Positions 22,320-34,371 of a stretch of DNA of 64,000 nucleotides are shown here, one piece after another (within the stretch, counting starts at the first letter, position 1; each line of letters opens with the position of its first letter). Below the pieces are notes generated by a model. The model did not search any database and was not told the DNA's origin. It saw nothing but the letters and a program-made list of their open reading frames with translations. The stretch is from Plotosus lineatus (Eukaryota; Chordata; Actinopteri; Siluriformes; Plotosidae). A program made the translations under genes and the position numbers. The stretch lies in the NCBI GenBank assembly GCA_024760905.1, contig CM045750.1, positions 12,335,419 to 12,399,418 of the forward strand, given 5' to 3'.

Positions 22320-22889
22320 TATAAGGAATAAAGTGCATTTTGAAGATTAAAAATCCTATTCTGACTTTTCGCAGATGTTCAGAGGTTTAATGTTGAGTCA
22401 TTCCGTTGTAAACATCCTCTTTGTTTTTCCTTTATGTGAGTTGCACGATCCAATTACAGGACAGTGTTTACAGCTCAAAAGTCACCATAATGAGTGGCAT
22501 GATGACACATTACTAGTGTTGGAAACTTCAGGTTAAATCCTGACATTTACTGCCTCCTGAGGTTGCTTTTGTTTTTCCCCACCTGTTGTTCACCCGAAGT
22601 GTGAATGAGTATACAAGTCAGTGTGTCTAATTGCCTGAATTGATTGTAGCCCCCATCCATGGTGTGTTGCTTCCCAGCTCACTTCTACATTGTTCTCAAG
22701 ATAAGGTTTGTATCTGCGGTGACTCTGACCAACATAAAGTTGAAAAGACAAAGAAAAAAGACCTAAAGCATGAACGCCGCACCACTTCACACAACTTAAT
22801 TAAATATAACTATAAATAAACTCAAATGACAACAAATATCAGTGCAAGCAGTGTGACATTGGGCTGTAATTAGTACAGGTTCAATTCTT

Positions 22890-24235
22890 CCTCTTTTCCT
22901 TTCGGCTTTTCCCTTCAGGGGTTTCTACAGCAAACCATCCGCCTCCATCTCACCAGGTCGTTGGAGTAAAAGTAGAAGATACAGAGGATAGGGTGAGATG
23001 GAGGCGGATGGTTTGCTGTCTTCCTCTCGGCCTTCTGCCTGGTAGTTCCAACCTCAGCATCCTACTACCAATATACTCACTGTCCCTCCTCTGTACATGT
23101 CCAAACCATCTCAATCTAGCATCTCTGAATTTGTCTCCAAAACCTCTAACATGTGCTGACCCTCTGATGTACTCATTCCTGATCCTATCCATCCTCGTTA
23201 CTCCCAAAGAGAACCTCAACATTTTCATCTCTGCTACCTCTAGCTCTGCCTCCTGTCTTTTCCCCAGGGCCACTGTTTCTAAACCATACAACATCGCTGG
23301 CCTCATCACCGTCTTGTACACTTTTCCTTTCATTCTTGCTGATACCTTCCTATCGCACATCACACCGGCTACTTTTCTCCAACCATTCCAACCTGCCTGT
23401 GTACGCTTCTTCACCTCTTTTCCACACTCTCCATTGCTCTTTGGATTGTTGAGCCTAAGCACTTAAAATCCTCCACCTTCTTTATCTCTGCTCCCTGTAA
23501 CCTCACCGTTCCTCTTGGGTTCTTCTCGTTCACACACATGTATTCTGTTTTACTGAGGCTAACCTTCATTCCTCTCCTTTCCAGGGCATACCTCCACCTC
23601 TCTAGATTTTCCTGAACTTGTTCTCTGCTCTCACTACAGATCACAATGTCATCTGCAAATATCATAGTCCATGGAGATTCTTGTCTAACCTCGTCTGTCA
23701 GCCTGTCCATCACCATAGCAAACAAGAAGGGGCTCAGAGCTGACCCTTAATGCAGTCCCGCCTCCACTTTGAACTCTTCTGTTACACCGACAGCCCACCT
23801 CACCACTGTCTTACATCTCTCATACATGTCCAGCACCAGTCTAACATACTTCTCTGCCACTCCAGGCTTCCTCATGCAATACCACAGTTCCTCTTCTTTT
23901 GTACACACTTCTGCACTTTCTCCTTCCACCACCAAGTCTCCTTATCTACTGTCCTTCCAGAGGACACACCAAGTACTCTCCTACCTGTCGTCCTCATCAC
24001 ATTAGCTGTAGCTGTATCTGGAAGCACTTCCTGACCACCCAAAACCTGTTTCAACTCCTTTTTGAAGATAACATGACACTCTTCCTTTTTCAGCTTCCAC
24101 CACTTTGTTTTCTGCTTGGCCTTTACCTTCTTCACCTTTCTTACCATCAGCATCATCCTGCACACCACTATCCTATGCTGCTTGGCAACACTCTCATCCA
24201 CTACTACTTTGCAGTCACTGACTTCCTTCAAATTA
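22890..24235 (-). mobile_element. RTE-like LINE copy 2, longest, with internal deletion and 3' inversion
   Basis: On the minus strand it starts in the endonuclease-RT linker (WWKLKKEECHVIFKKELKQV and GRRVLGVSSG), then skips most of the RT fingers. It resumes KEEELWYCMRKPGVAEKYVR, with the catalytic FADDIVICSE and the C-terminal tract to LELPGRRPRGR. Near the 3' end, 22926-23019 holds an inverted duplication of the terminal segment. The end reads 'CTTCCTCTTTTCCTTTCGGC' on the plus strand. Stops and shifts are present. Confidence 0.88.
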
Positions 24236-24259
24236 CTAATTTTTAATAAATTACTTAAT

Positions 24260-24343
24260 AAAAGCTAATTGCAGGCTGAAAGCTAAGCATGGGCTAAAAG
24301 CTAATGGCGGGCTAAAAGCTAATGGTGGGCTAAAAGCTAGATG
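24260..24343. repeat. 18-bp minisatellite, about 4.7 units
   Basis: Unit AAAAGCTAATGGCGGGCT with small variants (GAAAGCTAAGCATGGGCT and others), in register from 24260. Confidence 0.9.
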
Positions 24344-24344
24344 G

Positions 24345-24691
24345 TCACAGCTAGAGGAACAAATTCACACATGGGTGCTTGAGCAACGCACCCCAGAGAG
24401 AGGTTTGTTCACAGTGCAGTTGCGTCTCCACGTTCAGGTAGTTGTCAAAGAGATGAATAGAAATGGCTTTGTGTGAAGATTTTCTTGGTGTTACCGTTTC
24501 ATGCAACGCAACCGCCTGTCTATCAGAGTGAGGACCACAACCTCACATAAACTGGCAACAGATTTCCAATCCAAAGTAGACAGTTTCCATAAGTTTGCGA
24601 CTTGTACTCCAGTTTTTTCTTGTTTATTATACATTTTTTGGCCAATGCAACTTGTATGCCGGAGCGACGTATAGTCGGGAAAATATGGTAC
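24345..24691. other. Possible DNA-element end (GCGAC...TATAGTC...ATATGGTA)
   Basis: 'TTTGCGACTTGTACTCC' followed by 'GGAGCGACGTATAGTCGGGA' and 'AAATATGGTA' resembles the 3' end of a DNA transposon common in vertebrates. The other end was not identified. Confidence 0.35.
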
Positions 24692-25540
24692 CTACACTGC
24701 CCTACATGTTTATTGTCACCGCTGGTTAAGATGTGTTAAAAACATTAAAATAAATTACATTTTTATTTCCTGACCCTGAAAATTGTGGGAAAATGTAACC
24801 TTCAACTCAAGTGAATTTCAAGGGGGAAAAATACCTGACTAAGAAATAATGATGTTTCATAAAATCCGCTGTTCCACATTCATTAGGCACCCACCCAGGA
24901 ATTCCTTGGAAATAAATGAGTTGAAGTATTTCTGTCGTATCTGTAGTAGTTTACAAAGTTGTTCAGAGTATCTAGGAACATTTAATTAGTAATTCATCAC
25001 TTCCTGTTTCCCTGGGGTATAAATATGACATGACACAGTGGCCATTTTTCTTATCCACTCTTCAACATAGGAAAGATAGAGGAACACACTACTGAAGTAA
25101 GGCAGATGTGTGTCAACCTTCACAAGTCATGCAATGGCTACAAGAACATAGCCACTTGGGTGGATCTGCCCATATCTGCTGTCAGAGGTATCACTAAGAA
25201 GTTTAAAACAACTGTAGCAGATAGGAACGGCCCAAGATCCTTTTTTCTGTATTCTCCCATCTTGTGAAACATGATAGGAGAAGATTAGATGTTTCATTGG
25301 CAAAAGAAGGTTGTACAAAGTATTAACACCAGGAGTGCTAATAATTGTGGCACACATTATTTGATGTAAATATTTTTAATGTAGGATTTTTTCCCCCACT
25401 CAATAAATGCACTCGAATTAAAGTTTGGCCTTTTTTTTTTTCCATTGTGGTCCGATATTTAGCGGGGGGGGGGATTTATTAGAAGTGAAAGAACACGTCT
25501 TAACTGGGGTGCCAATAATTATGGAGGACAATGGTCATGT
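24692..25540 (+). mobile_element. Tc1-like transposon relic with N-terminal HTH remnant
   Basis: At about 25085-25230 the plus strand encodes VRQMCVNLHKSCNGYKNIAT, then DLPISAVRGITKKFK. This is the first helix-turn-helix of Tc1-type transposases. Flanks carry 'AATTGTGGGAAAATGTAACC' at the left and 'GGTGCCAATAATTATGGAGG' at the right, typical of Tc1 ends in fish. Most of the transposase is deleted. Confidence 0.7.
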
Positions 25541-25599
25541 TTATTAAAACAAATACTGTCAGAAGTGATCAGCCCTTTATTAAATGTAATTAATTCTTA

Positions 25600-26985
25600 T
25601 CTTAGCATTTGATTATGTATCCAAATCCTTTAAACTAGTACTTATTAAAAATCTGACCTCATCTCATGTCAGATGTCCAATTATAGACCAATACAAACCT
25701 CCCTTTTATTGCCAAGATGATTGCCAAAAAATCTGTAGCATACATATCGTTGTAGAAATTACATTCACAGAATGCGTCAGTCAGGATTTAGGCTTGATTA
25801 TGGGAAAGAGACAGCATTCTTTAAGATGGTTAATGGCCTGCCGTTGGCTTCTGACCAAGGCTGTGTCTCTTTGCTTGTTACTTGACCCGTGCAGCCTTTG
25901 ACACTATTGATCATACAATTTCTTATGTATTAATTAAAAGACCTTGGTGATATTATTGACCCTAATGTTTAATTTAAATCTTAATATTAACTTCAAAGCA
26001 AACAATATTACCCGGATAGTCTTTTTCATCTTAGGTATATTACTATAACCAAAAATATGATATGATGTCAGTGTGTAACACGGAAAAACTTCTTCATGTT
26101 TTGGTATCTCAAGGTTAGACTATTGAAATGTGTTGCTGTCTGGCTATTCTAATAGATACATAAACATGTTCCAGATAATACAGTATGGAACAACAGCGAG
26201 TTTTGGTAAACTGTAATGTTTGGATGTTGTCACTCTGTTACTCTCACATGTTCATCCTGGGCTGATGACAAAGGAGTGGTTGATTGCCTTGTGTCGCAGG
26301 GGATTTTTTTGTTATGTGGTGATAGTCAGTCATGCTAGAGTCCCTGCTTGTACTCTCTTCTTTACATTGCACTGTTATGAGCATACCTAATAACCCCACC
26401 CCCATCCCGGTTTTTATGTTGAGATACACATATGACTTCTGGGATACCAGTGATCCTGTTCCTCCAACTCTCTGAATCCTGTGATCTGTCCTGATATGCT
26501 ACTACTGGCTGGAGTTCTGATATTGGAAGCTCCTGCCTTCTGCTGAAGGTGATCCACATGGACCTAAATATTAATTCAGAAACTCTGAAGATGACTTTTC
26601 ACTGCTGGTGATATCAACTCTTTTTCTGAAATGATTTAGGACTACAATTCGCATTATAGTTATAAGATTACTAACTAGACTTTATGTTAAACCATGGTGA
26701 AATTTCTGCTACATGGTTTTTATTTTTATCTGGGTCCCCTTCTGAGTCTGGTTTCTCTCAAAGTTTCATCCTTGTGTCGTCTGAGGATGTTTTTCTTTTC
26801 ACCGTTGCCCCAGGCTTGGTCACTGGGTATGTGTAGGGTTTCTATAATGTTTAAATGCTTAAATTCCTGAATGAGAAATATTTAAATTCTTTACCAAATT
26901 TGTTTTACCATGTAAAGCTGTTTTGCGACAATGTCAGTTATAAAAAGCGCTATACAAGTAAAAGTGAATTGAAGTGAGAAATATA
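25600..26985 (+). mobile_element. L2-like LINE fragment, longest copy
   Basis: It contains 'AAAATCTGACCTCATCTCAT', 'GACCAATACAAACCTCCC', CAAFDTIDHTI-like sequence near 25890-25925 (RT motif) and 'GTTAGACTATTGAAATG'. A long 3' part matches 12400-12892 and 59845-60005 and ends 'GCGCTATACAAGTAAAAGTG'. The frame is heavily broken. Confidence 0.78.
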
Positions 26986-27022
26986 TACAATAATGACTTA
27001 TACTGATCTGTTGCAATTGTAA

Positions 27023-27333
27023 TAGGGTGCTGGATTAATAATCCCAAAGTCGGGGGGTTCAAGCCCCACAATAAACGGGTTGTCACTACTGTCCCACCAG
27101 TGCAGCTGACTGGGTTATCAAATGCCGGCCATGTCTATAATGAAAGGCATGTAAATGAACCATTGCTGACTTTTGTCAAGAGTAGGCTTGCATTGCCGTC
27201 AGCATGTTCCTACCCTGTGATGGCCTTACCCCACGATGATACTCTGCCCTTGGACAGAGTTGGCTGAGTTGAGTGCCAACCTCCACATGACCTTAATTAG
27301 GATTAAGCAATTCAGAAAATGAATGATGAATGA
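27023..27333 (+). mobile_element. SINE-A, tail L, diverged
   Basis: 'GTTCAAGCCCCACAATAAAC', 'GACTGGGTTATCAAATGCCG' and the tail ending 'AGGATTAAGCAATTCAGAAA' are all in SINE-A order. Confidence 0.85.
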
Positions 27334-27675
27334 ATAACACACTGATCTGTGCCTGAGCATTTAAATGGACTTTAATTACCATCAGGAACAACGTCAAGAA
27401 TTTGACAGGAGGTTGAACTCCAAAAGTAAGCAGGCTCTCTAAAACAAGAAAAAACATAATTCCCAAAAGTCCCAGCCCAAATCTGACTTTTGGATTTTCT
27501 CATTCATCTCATCATGGGAATTAAAATACCATAACACCACATTGTTTTTGTAGATACTGAAAAGCTTAAGAGCTACACTGACTACAAAATTTCAATTCAA
27601 TTTCCCCTTTGGCCTAATCCTTTCATTTTAATATATCCTGAATCACTGAACTAAAGAATCATAGGCGGATACATC

Positions 27676-27859
<184 letters not shown>

Positions 27860-28178
27860 GGGGGGGGGGGTTTCCATGAGTGTCCACTCACTCTTTTTCC
27901 ATCGCCTGAGGACATAATATGTTACTCGACAAAGAGAAATATGTGTGATGTGGGAAACAGTTAGTTTGATGATGTTTAATCTTCTTTTTTTTCCTAATTT
28001 GTGTGTTTAAACACTATCTGAGGGTGTTATGGATAAAACGTTTATTACTGATGTACCGTATGAGTACATGAGTATTGTACCGTACATACAATGTATACAT
28101 GAGCATGAGTACCGTAGCTCTGCTGCAGCTGCGTCACACTCTGTTGTACTTCTATCAGGAATCTCCGTCAACCTTTGA

Positions 28179-28226
<48 letters not shown>

Positions 28227-28240
28227 TTATATATATATAT
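28179..28240. repeat. (CT)n followed by (AT)n
   Basis: CT run of about 22 units, then a short AT run. Confidence 0.95.
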
Positions 28241-28268
28241 AAAATATCTTTTGGTAATGACGGTGTCC

Positions 28269-28626
28269 AGGGCAAAAGGTGCTGGATTGCTGATCCTAGG
28301 GTTGGGGGTTTGAGTCTCACACTCCACAAGGTTGTCATTGTTCCCCCAGTGCAGTTAACTGGGTTATCAAAGGCAGGCCATGTCTCTCATTGTCTATGGT
28401 GAGAGGTTCACGTAAAAGAACCATTGCTGGCTTTCGTCAAGAGTAGCTGCATAGCCGTCAGTGTGTTTCTTCCCCTTGCTAAAGGGTTGTGTCAGGAAGG
28501 GCATCCGATGTAAAAACCTCTGTCGAATCAAAAATGCAAATCATTAATATGACTTCCCTGAAGATGGAGGCAGATGATTTGCTGTGGTGACCCCTGAAAG
28601 GGACCAGCTGAAAGGACAAGAAGAAG
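28269..28626 (+). mobile_element. SINE-A, tail R, with 14-bp TSD
   Basis: The head is reduced, then the body leads to tail R: 'CCCTTGCTAAAGGGTTGTGT', 'GGAAGGGCATCCGATGTAAA' and 'TTGCTGTGGTGACCCCTGAA', ending GACAAGAAGAAG. TAATGACGGTGTCC is duplicated at 28255-28268 and 28627-28640. Confidence 0.93.
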
Positions 28627-28736
28627 TAATGACGGTGTCCGTTTACCTTTGATATGCCACAGCATACATGTGAATGTTTACATGTGCATCTCGAGGAGGG
28701 AGGGAGTGAGAGACAGAGAGAGAGAGAGAGAATATG

Positions 28737-28738
<2 letters not shown>

Positions 28739-28780
<42 letters not shown>
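28739..28780. repeat. (GT)n microsatellite
   Basis: GT run of about 21 units, preceded by a GA run at 28713-28729. Confidence 0.96.
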
Positions 28781-28783
<3 letters not shown>

Positions 28784-29072
28784 TACTCTGATGCTGTGTG
28801 GTATTGAGTTCTGATGTAAACCCACACAATAAAACTTCTTCCGTGCAGTAAAGAGAAAATCATTCATCATCAAAATATATATACCACATTTTATTTGTTC
28901 AAATTTATCAATCCAATAATTAAAAAATACAGAGAATTCACACCTTCATAATTGAAAAATACATTTATTCTGAGTATTTAAAATATAATGAGGATCAGGT
29001 ATTTTTGTTGCACTGTTTGTGGAAGTGATTAGCAATTTTAATGGAAGGGAAAAACACTTGCAAATCCACCAC

Positions 29073-29073
29073 A

Positions 29074-29131
<58 letters not shown>
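29073..29131. repeat. (CA)n microsatellite
   Basis: CA run of about 29 units. Confidence 0.97.
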
Positions 29132-29134
<3 letters not shown>

Positions 29135-29424
29135 ACACTTTGATGATTTGGCATCAAGAACAATTTTCCACCAGACTGTGCCACCACCTGGTTTTACCCA
29201 CTTGGGTGGGCAAAGCAGACAGGAGGCTGCTGATTAAGCTTCAAGTTGAAATTTTTGAAGATACAGGAAGTCGATGACATTTTAAATTTAAGGGAATAAT
29301 TTATTCCTCTCATTCAGTCTCAGTTTAACCCTTCGAACGCCAGCCCTGTAACCTCCAGACTCGCATTCCTCAGTCTTATAACTAAAAGATCTAAAAGATC
29401 CAAAGGTGTAAGCAGTGTAATCCT

Positions 29425-29710
29425 TTCAGAGTCAGAGGGAGGCTGGAGCCTATTTTGGCTGACATTAGGAAAAGGTGGATACACCCTTAACAATTCGCCA
29501 GTCTGTCTCACAGCCAACACACCCATAGCCACTCACACTCAGAGACACACCTAAGTTTGTAACATCTAAAATTTAGCTTAATCTGCATGTCTTGAACTGT
29601 GGGAGGGAACCGAACTATCTGTAGAGATCCCATACAAGCACAGAGAGAACATGCAAACTCCACACAGCTATGCTCAAGCCTGAGATTCGAACCCAGGACC
29701 TCTGTGCTTA
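29425..29710 (-). mobile_element. SINE-B, diverged
   Basis: Reverse order of the SINE-B landmarks: 'GGAGGCTGGAGCCTATTTTG', 'AACTGTGGGAGGGAACCGAA', 'GAGAACATGCAAACTCCACA' and the B-box complement 'GATTCGAACCCAGGACC'. Confidence 0.82.
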
Positions 29711-29832
29711 TAAATTTTTGCACTCAAAGTATGAAGGGTCTGGGTTCAAGTCCTGGGCTTGGTGAGTGTGTTTCTGTGTGGAGTATGCGTGTTCTTACCA
29801 TGCTAGCGTGAGTTTACTCCTGGTGACTCTGG

Positions 29833-30361
29833 TGACCCTGGGGAACATGCTTTTCTGGAATACTGTACGAGAACTAAGTGTAATTGCACCTCCACTCCAC
29901 TCGTTGGCAGTGGCACTCTTATAGTCGCGCTATGGTGTAGCGGTTTTTCACACGAGCAAACGATATGAAGTGCAGCAAATAACCCCTCAAGAAACAACAT
30001 GGAAAATTTTCTAACAGGAAAAAGAGAAAGGTGGAGAGAGACGGAGATATTAAGACATAAACAAGTTGAACGAGTTTAAATAAGGATGTATTTTTTATTT
30101 CAGGCACATTGGCGCACTTTAAATGTTTTCTATTTCTAAACAATGTCAATGAAGTTTTTCTTTATTGTAAGTTAAACTATATATATTTCTTTTTTGTTTT
30201 AAATGTTAATGAAGATACGATGTTATGCAGAGGTGTACTAATAACAATTTTATTGACAAATAATACTATTTATAGTTGCTCGCGGGGTGGTGGTGGGGGT
30301 GTGTGTGAAATGGGTTTTTCTTCCTAGAGGGGGCGCCACCAAAAATAATTGAGAAGCACTG
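29833..30361 (+). mobile_element. Non-autonomous hAT-like element, 5' end missing
   Basis: Same family as 49568-50154. It lacks the first 60 or so bases but retains the 3' end 'TAATTGAGAAGCACTG'. Confidence 0.85.
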
Positions 30362-30412
30362 GGCTAAAGGCATGAACATTAGGCTATCAGCTGTTCCAAA
30401 TTGCCCTGAGGT

Positions 30413-30764
30413 TCATCAGTTCATTTTCTGTAACCGCTTCATCCTAATTAGGGTCACGGGGAGGCTGGTGCCCATCCCAGCCAACTTCGGGCGAGGGCAG
30501 AGTACACCCTGGACAGCTCGCCAGGCCATCGCAGGGCGGAAACACGCCGACGGCTTTGCAGCCTACTCTTGTCGAAAGTCAGCAATGGTTCTTTTACATG
30601 CCTCACACCATAGACAGTGAGAGACATGGCCGGCCTTTGATAACCCAGTTAGCTGCACTGGGGGGGGGGGACAGTGACAACCTTGTGGAGAGTGGGACTC
30701 GAACCCCCAACCTTTGGATCAGCGATCCAGCGCCCTATACCACTAGACCACCACTGCCCCTTTA
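30413..30764 (-). mobile_element. SINE-A, tail L, complete, with 10-bp TSD
   Basis: Nearly consensus copy. GCCCTGAGGT is duplicated at 30403-30412 and 30765-30774, inside the SINE-B. Confidence 0.92.
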
Positions 30765-30997
30765 GCCCTGAGGTGTGAATGTCAAACATCATGGTCCCCT
30801 CCCCATCCCTCCACAGCAGCAGTCAGGTCATAATCCTGAAGCAGGAGTGGCAGTAGTTTGCAGCCGCACTCACACAGTTTGGTGTTGTGTCAGTGCCCTT
30901 TGGGAACAGAAAATAGTACTTCAGGCATGGCATTAATGCAGAAAAGCACACTGAGATTTAGCAGAAACATATTTTACAGACATACTCATACCAAATT

Positions 30998-31342
30998 CTG
31001 TGGGGCAGTGGTGGTCTAGTGGTATAGGGCGCTGGTTGGGGGTTCGAGACCCACTCTCCACATGGTTGTCACTGTCCCCCACCAGTGCAGCTGACTGGGT
31101 TATCAAAGGCGGGCCATGTCTCTCACTGTCTATGGTGAGAGACATGTAAAAGAACCATTGCTGACTTTCGTAAAGAGTAGCTGCAAAGCCGTCAGTGTGT
31201 TTCTGTCCCTTGCTAAAAAGGGTTGTGACAGGAAGGGCATCCGACGTAAAAACCTCTGCCAAATCAAACGTGCGAATCAGATGACTCGCTGTGGCGACTC
31301 CCGATTAAAAGGGGAAAAAGCTGAAAGGAAGACAGACAGACC
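30998..31342 (+). mobile_element. SINE-A, tail R, with 11-bp TSD
   Basis: The head GGGGCAGTGGTGGTCTAGTG is present, though with a short loss in the anticodon-stem region. Tail R ends 'AAAGGGGAAAAAGCTGAAAG'. CATACCAAATT lies at 30987-30997 and 31343-31353. Confidence 0.92.
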
Positions 31343-31531
31343 CATACCAAATTATACCACACAATGCAACACTATATTCTATGCACATTACAAAAGCATG
31401 GCTGTAGAAGAAGATTGTGCAGTTTTTGGAAATACTCGCCTGCACACCGTACGCACGACCAGACGCACTAGACGACCAGACGACCAGAACGCCAAACATT
31501 CAACATCTTGGGTTCATACAATTAAAATACA

Positions 31532-31695
31532 ATTAATTAATTCATCCATTTATTCACCAAACTGCTTCATCTTACTCACAGGTCACAGGGAGGCTCTCTC
31601 GGTCGAGTCTGGGCGAAGGCAGGGTACACTATATACAGCACACAGTCCATCCCAGGGCCAACACACAGAAACCATTATGCATACATTCACACTCA
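31532..31695 (-). mobile_element. SINE-B tail half, diverged
   Basis: 'AGGTCACAGGGAGGCTCTCT', 'GGGCGAAGGCAGGGTACACT' and 'CCCAGGGCCAACACACAG' follow the reverse tail order. Confidence 0.65.
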
Positions 31696-31699
31696 GGCA

Positions 31700-32275
31700 A
31701 TTTGGAAGTCAAAATCAGTTTAAGAATCACTCCTCACCTTTTTCATGCTCCTTTATGTTTTTATTCCTAAACTTGGGCTCATATTGGGGCGGTTCTAACA
31801 GTGGTTCTGCCGATAAAAAGCAGCACTGAACCAGCAAAGTATGACGCCGGTGTGGGGGAAAAGCTTCGCACAAGAGTGGATTTGAAGGTGGTTCAGTGTA
31901 GTTTAAAATGATGCAGGTGTGGAAACACGATTGTGACTAATCAGTGAAAACAAAGTGTGAATAGGTTGTATTCAGGTTGTATTGAACACGGTTCAGAAAG
32001 GTTGTCAAAGGTGTCACCGCGGCAACTATAACGCAGCGAGAGGATAACATACGGTTTTGTGAACCTCCACGAAATTTGAAAACATTTTGAAAACGTCACA
32101 GTTTGTCATGGACGTTGCTACTTGATGACAAACCACATCGTGGTCCGAACAAGACGTCACTGTGGTTTAATGTGGTTTAGTACCGCAGTCAGAACCTTTT
32201 CCTGTGTGAGACCATCTTTACTTACTATATCTGAAACCTTCTATAATGAGTGCAGTTGGGCAGTGATGGGCTGGT
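31700..32275. other. Unrecognised, possibly an old DNA element
   Basis: The stretch is repeat-like in feel ('GGTTCAGTGTAGTTTAAAAT', 'TGTGGTTTAATGTGGTTTAG'), but no ends, domains or second copy were found in the window. Confidence 0.4.
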
Positions 32276-32622
32276 GTGGGGCAGTGGTGGTCTAGTGGTA
32301 TAGGGTGCTGGATCGCTGATCCAAAGGTTGGGGGTTCGAGTCCCACTCGCCACAAGGTTGTCACTGTGGTACCCAATGCAGCTAACTGGGTTATCAAAGG
32401 CGGGCCATGTCTGTCACTGTCTATGGTGAGAGGTTCATGTAAAAGAACCATTGCTGACTTTCGTAAAGAGAAGCAGCAAAGCTGTCAACGTGTTTCTGTC
32501 CCTTGCTAAAGGGTTGTGTCAGGAAGGGCATCCGACATAAAAACCTATACCAAACCAAACATGCGAATCATAGAGTCGCTGTGGCGACCCCTGAATAAAG
32601 GGAAAAAGCCAAAAGGAAATCT
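32276..32622 (+). mobile_element. SINE-A, tail R, near consensus
   Basis: The complete head GGGGCAGTGGTGGTCTAGTG and a B box GGTTCGAGTCC are present. Tail R has 'TTGCTAAAGGGTTGTGTCAG' and 'GTCGCTGTGGCGACCCCTGA', ending AAAAAGCCAAAAGGAAA. Confidence 0.93.
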
Positions 32623-32753
32623 CTCATCTCTCTATAATGATTACTGGCCTGGTGTGGGGCACTGAGTTCATTTCTGCCTGAAATCTGTATGGTATCAAAA
32701 AAATCAAACACACTTTGTTTCTTTCGCTTTCTCTCTCCCTCCCTCATTTTCTA

Positions 32754-32754
<1 letters not shown>

Positions 32755-32812
<58 letters not shown>

Positions 32813-32958
32813 TCACACACACCAGACCCACCTCACACAGAGTGTTTGTTGTGTAATGTTAGTGTGTAGTGCTGAGTTTGCGGTTGGCTTGTATAACTTG
32901 GTGTTTGTGGTACAAGCATCATTAGCTCCACAAATGCCTGTGTGTGTGTGTGTGTGTA

Positions 32959-33006
<48 letters not shown>

Positions 33007-33197
33007 TCTGAGCAGCTAAAGATTAACCTGAATGTAAACGACTGGTCTGTAGAACCTCATAATGGATGTTTGTCGTTTGTCTGCATGAGTGTGGGTGTGG
33101 ATTATAGAATACGGCAAATAGGAAAACATCATGACTTTACCCTTGAGAAAGTTTATCTATGGTCTGTTCATTGAGCTAAGAAGCTCTACTTCATCAG

Positions 33198-33233
<36 letters not shown>
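32755..33233. repeat. Cluster of (CT)n, (CA)n and (GT)n microsatellites
   Basis: CT/CA at about 32755-32822, GT at 32939-33008 and GT at 33200-33233, with ordinary sequence between. Confidence 0.92.
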
Positions 33234-33236
<3 letters not shown>

Positions 33237-33752
33237 AGATAAGTGGGTTGGTGTTTGAGTGAGTGTGTGTTAAAAACGGTTCTGGCTGTAATACAGTCCC
33301 TCTCTGTGTTGGTTGGTTATTTTTAGGGAGTCAGAATCAGGGGTGGTGTCGGGCTCTAATCCTCATGTATATATTTGTGTACCAGTCGGGGGAAGGACAG
33401 CTTCTCTGGGTGGCCAATGTAAACAGTGTACTCATTTGGTCAGGACAAGCATTCTCATGTTTGCTGTTTCCCTCTGCAGCCATTAGGTTTTCTTTCAGCT
33501 CCAGAGTATCACTTCTCATTCCCAGAGTTTTTTTTTTTTTTTTTTTTGTCTCTGTGATTAAAATCTCTGTTTTGGAATCCAACTTAAAGAGCCAGAAGGA
33601 TGGAAACGGCGACGGTATGTTTTTGTTATTTTGGTGAGGCTCTGAGGATGAGCACGGAGCTGGAGTCAGGAAGTCCAGAAGGTTCCAGACCTGTCCTGAT
33701 CTATTTTAGTGGAAAATAAAAGGGTGACAATTTTTATAGTACCGGTATGTGT

Positions 33753-33970
33753 AGGCCGCAAAGCCGTCAGCGAGTTGCTGTCCCTTGCTAAAGGGTTATG
33801 TCATGAAGGCCATCCGACGTAAAAACTTACGCCAAATCCAGCTGTGGCGACCCCTGAGAAGAAGGGAACAGACATTTTTTCATTTTCCAAGTTGCCTAAT
33901 CCTAATTAGGGTCTCGGAGCCCATCTCAGTCGACTCTGGGCAAAGGCGGGGTACACCCTGAACATGGCAG
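33753..33970. mobile_element. Tail R fragment (+) next to tail L fragment (-)
   Basis: 33753-33875 is SINE-A from 'CCGCAAAGCCGTCAGC' through tail R (GCTGTGGCGACCCCTGAGAA). 33885-33970 is a reverse L2-like tail (CCTAATCCTAATTAGGGTCT). A CA run follows at 33975-34020. Confidence 0.75.
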
Positions 33971-33972
33971 GA

Positions 33973-34008
<36 letters not shown>

Positions 34009-34089
34009 ACACATACACACATGTAGTTTGTTGCAATTCTTTAACAGCGCATCCTTGTCCAGGCTTGTTTACCACTGAAAACTGTTTAC

Positions 34090-34369
34090 CAGGCAAACAG
34101 GAAGTAATTAATTACTAATTAAATATTCATAGATACTCTGATCAGCTTTGCACACCACTGTAAGAATGGCAGAAATACCTCTCAATTAAATTTATTTCCT
34201 AGGAATTGTTAGGGGTGCCAATAATTGTGGAACAGGTTATTTAATGAAAAATAATTACAGTATTTCTTTGTCAGGAATTTTTTTTTTCTCTTGAAATTCA
34301 CTTCAGTTGACGGTTACATTTTCCCACAATTTTCACAGTGAGAGTAGCTTCTGCGATGAAAGTTGAAAT
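34090..34369 (-). mobile_element. Tc1-like terminal fragment
   Basis: 'AATTGTTAGGGGTGCCAATA' and 'TTACATTTTCCCACAATTTT' mirror the ends of the relic at 24692-25540. No coding part is left. Confidence 0.55.
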
Positions 34370-34371
34370 TA

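Larger units (their letters stand above)
29735..30785 (+). mobile_element. SINE-B split by a hAT element and then by a SINE-A
   Basis: The pieces at about 29735-29832, 30362-30412 and 30765-30785 together follow the SINE-B order: 'GGGTTCAAGTCCTGGGCTTG', 'GTGTGGAGTATGCGTGTTCT', then 'CATTAGGCTATCAGCTGTTC', then 'GCCCTGAGGTGTGAATG'. Two later insertions explain the gaps. Confidence 0.8.

Noticed and set aside
22993..23466. 157-codon plus-strand open frame, and the similar ones at 43334-43903 and 56200-56844
   Set aside because: They are antisense to RTE reverse-transcriptase sequence; the sense frame carries the known motifs.
32032..32060. Possible promoter near 'AACGCAGCGAGAGG'
   Set aside because: There are no supporting motifs or downstream exon; it lies in an unassigned repeat-like stretch.
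33601..33621. ATGGAAACGGCGACG followed by GTATGT as a possible alternative first exon of STARD13
   Set aside because: The peptide (METAT) matches no known isoform start and the context has no CpG-rich leader; a chance match is more likely.
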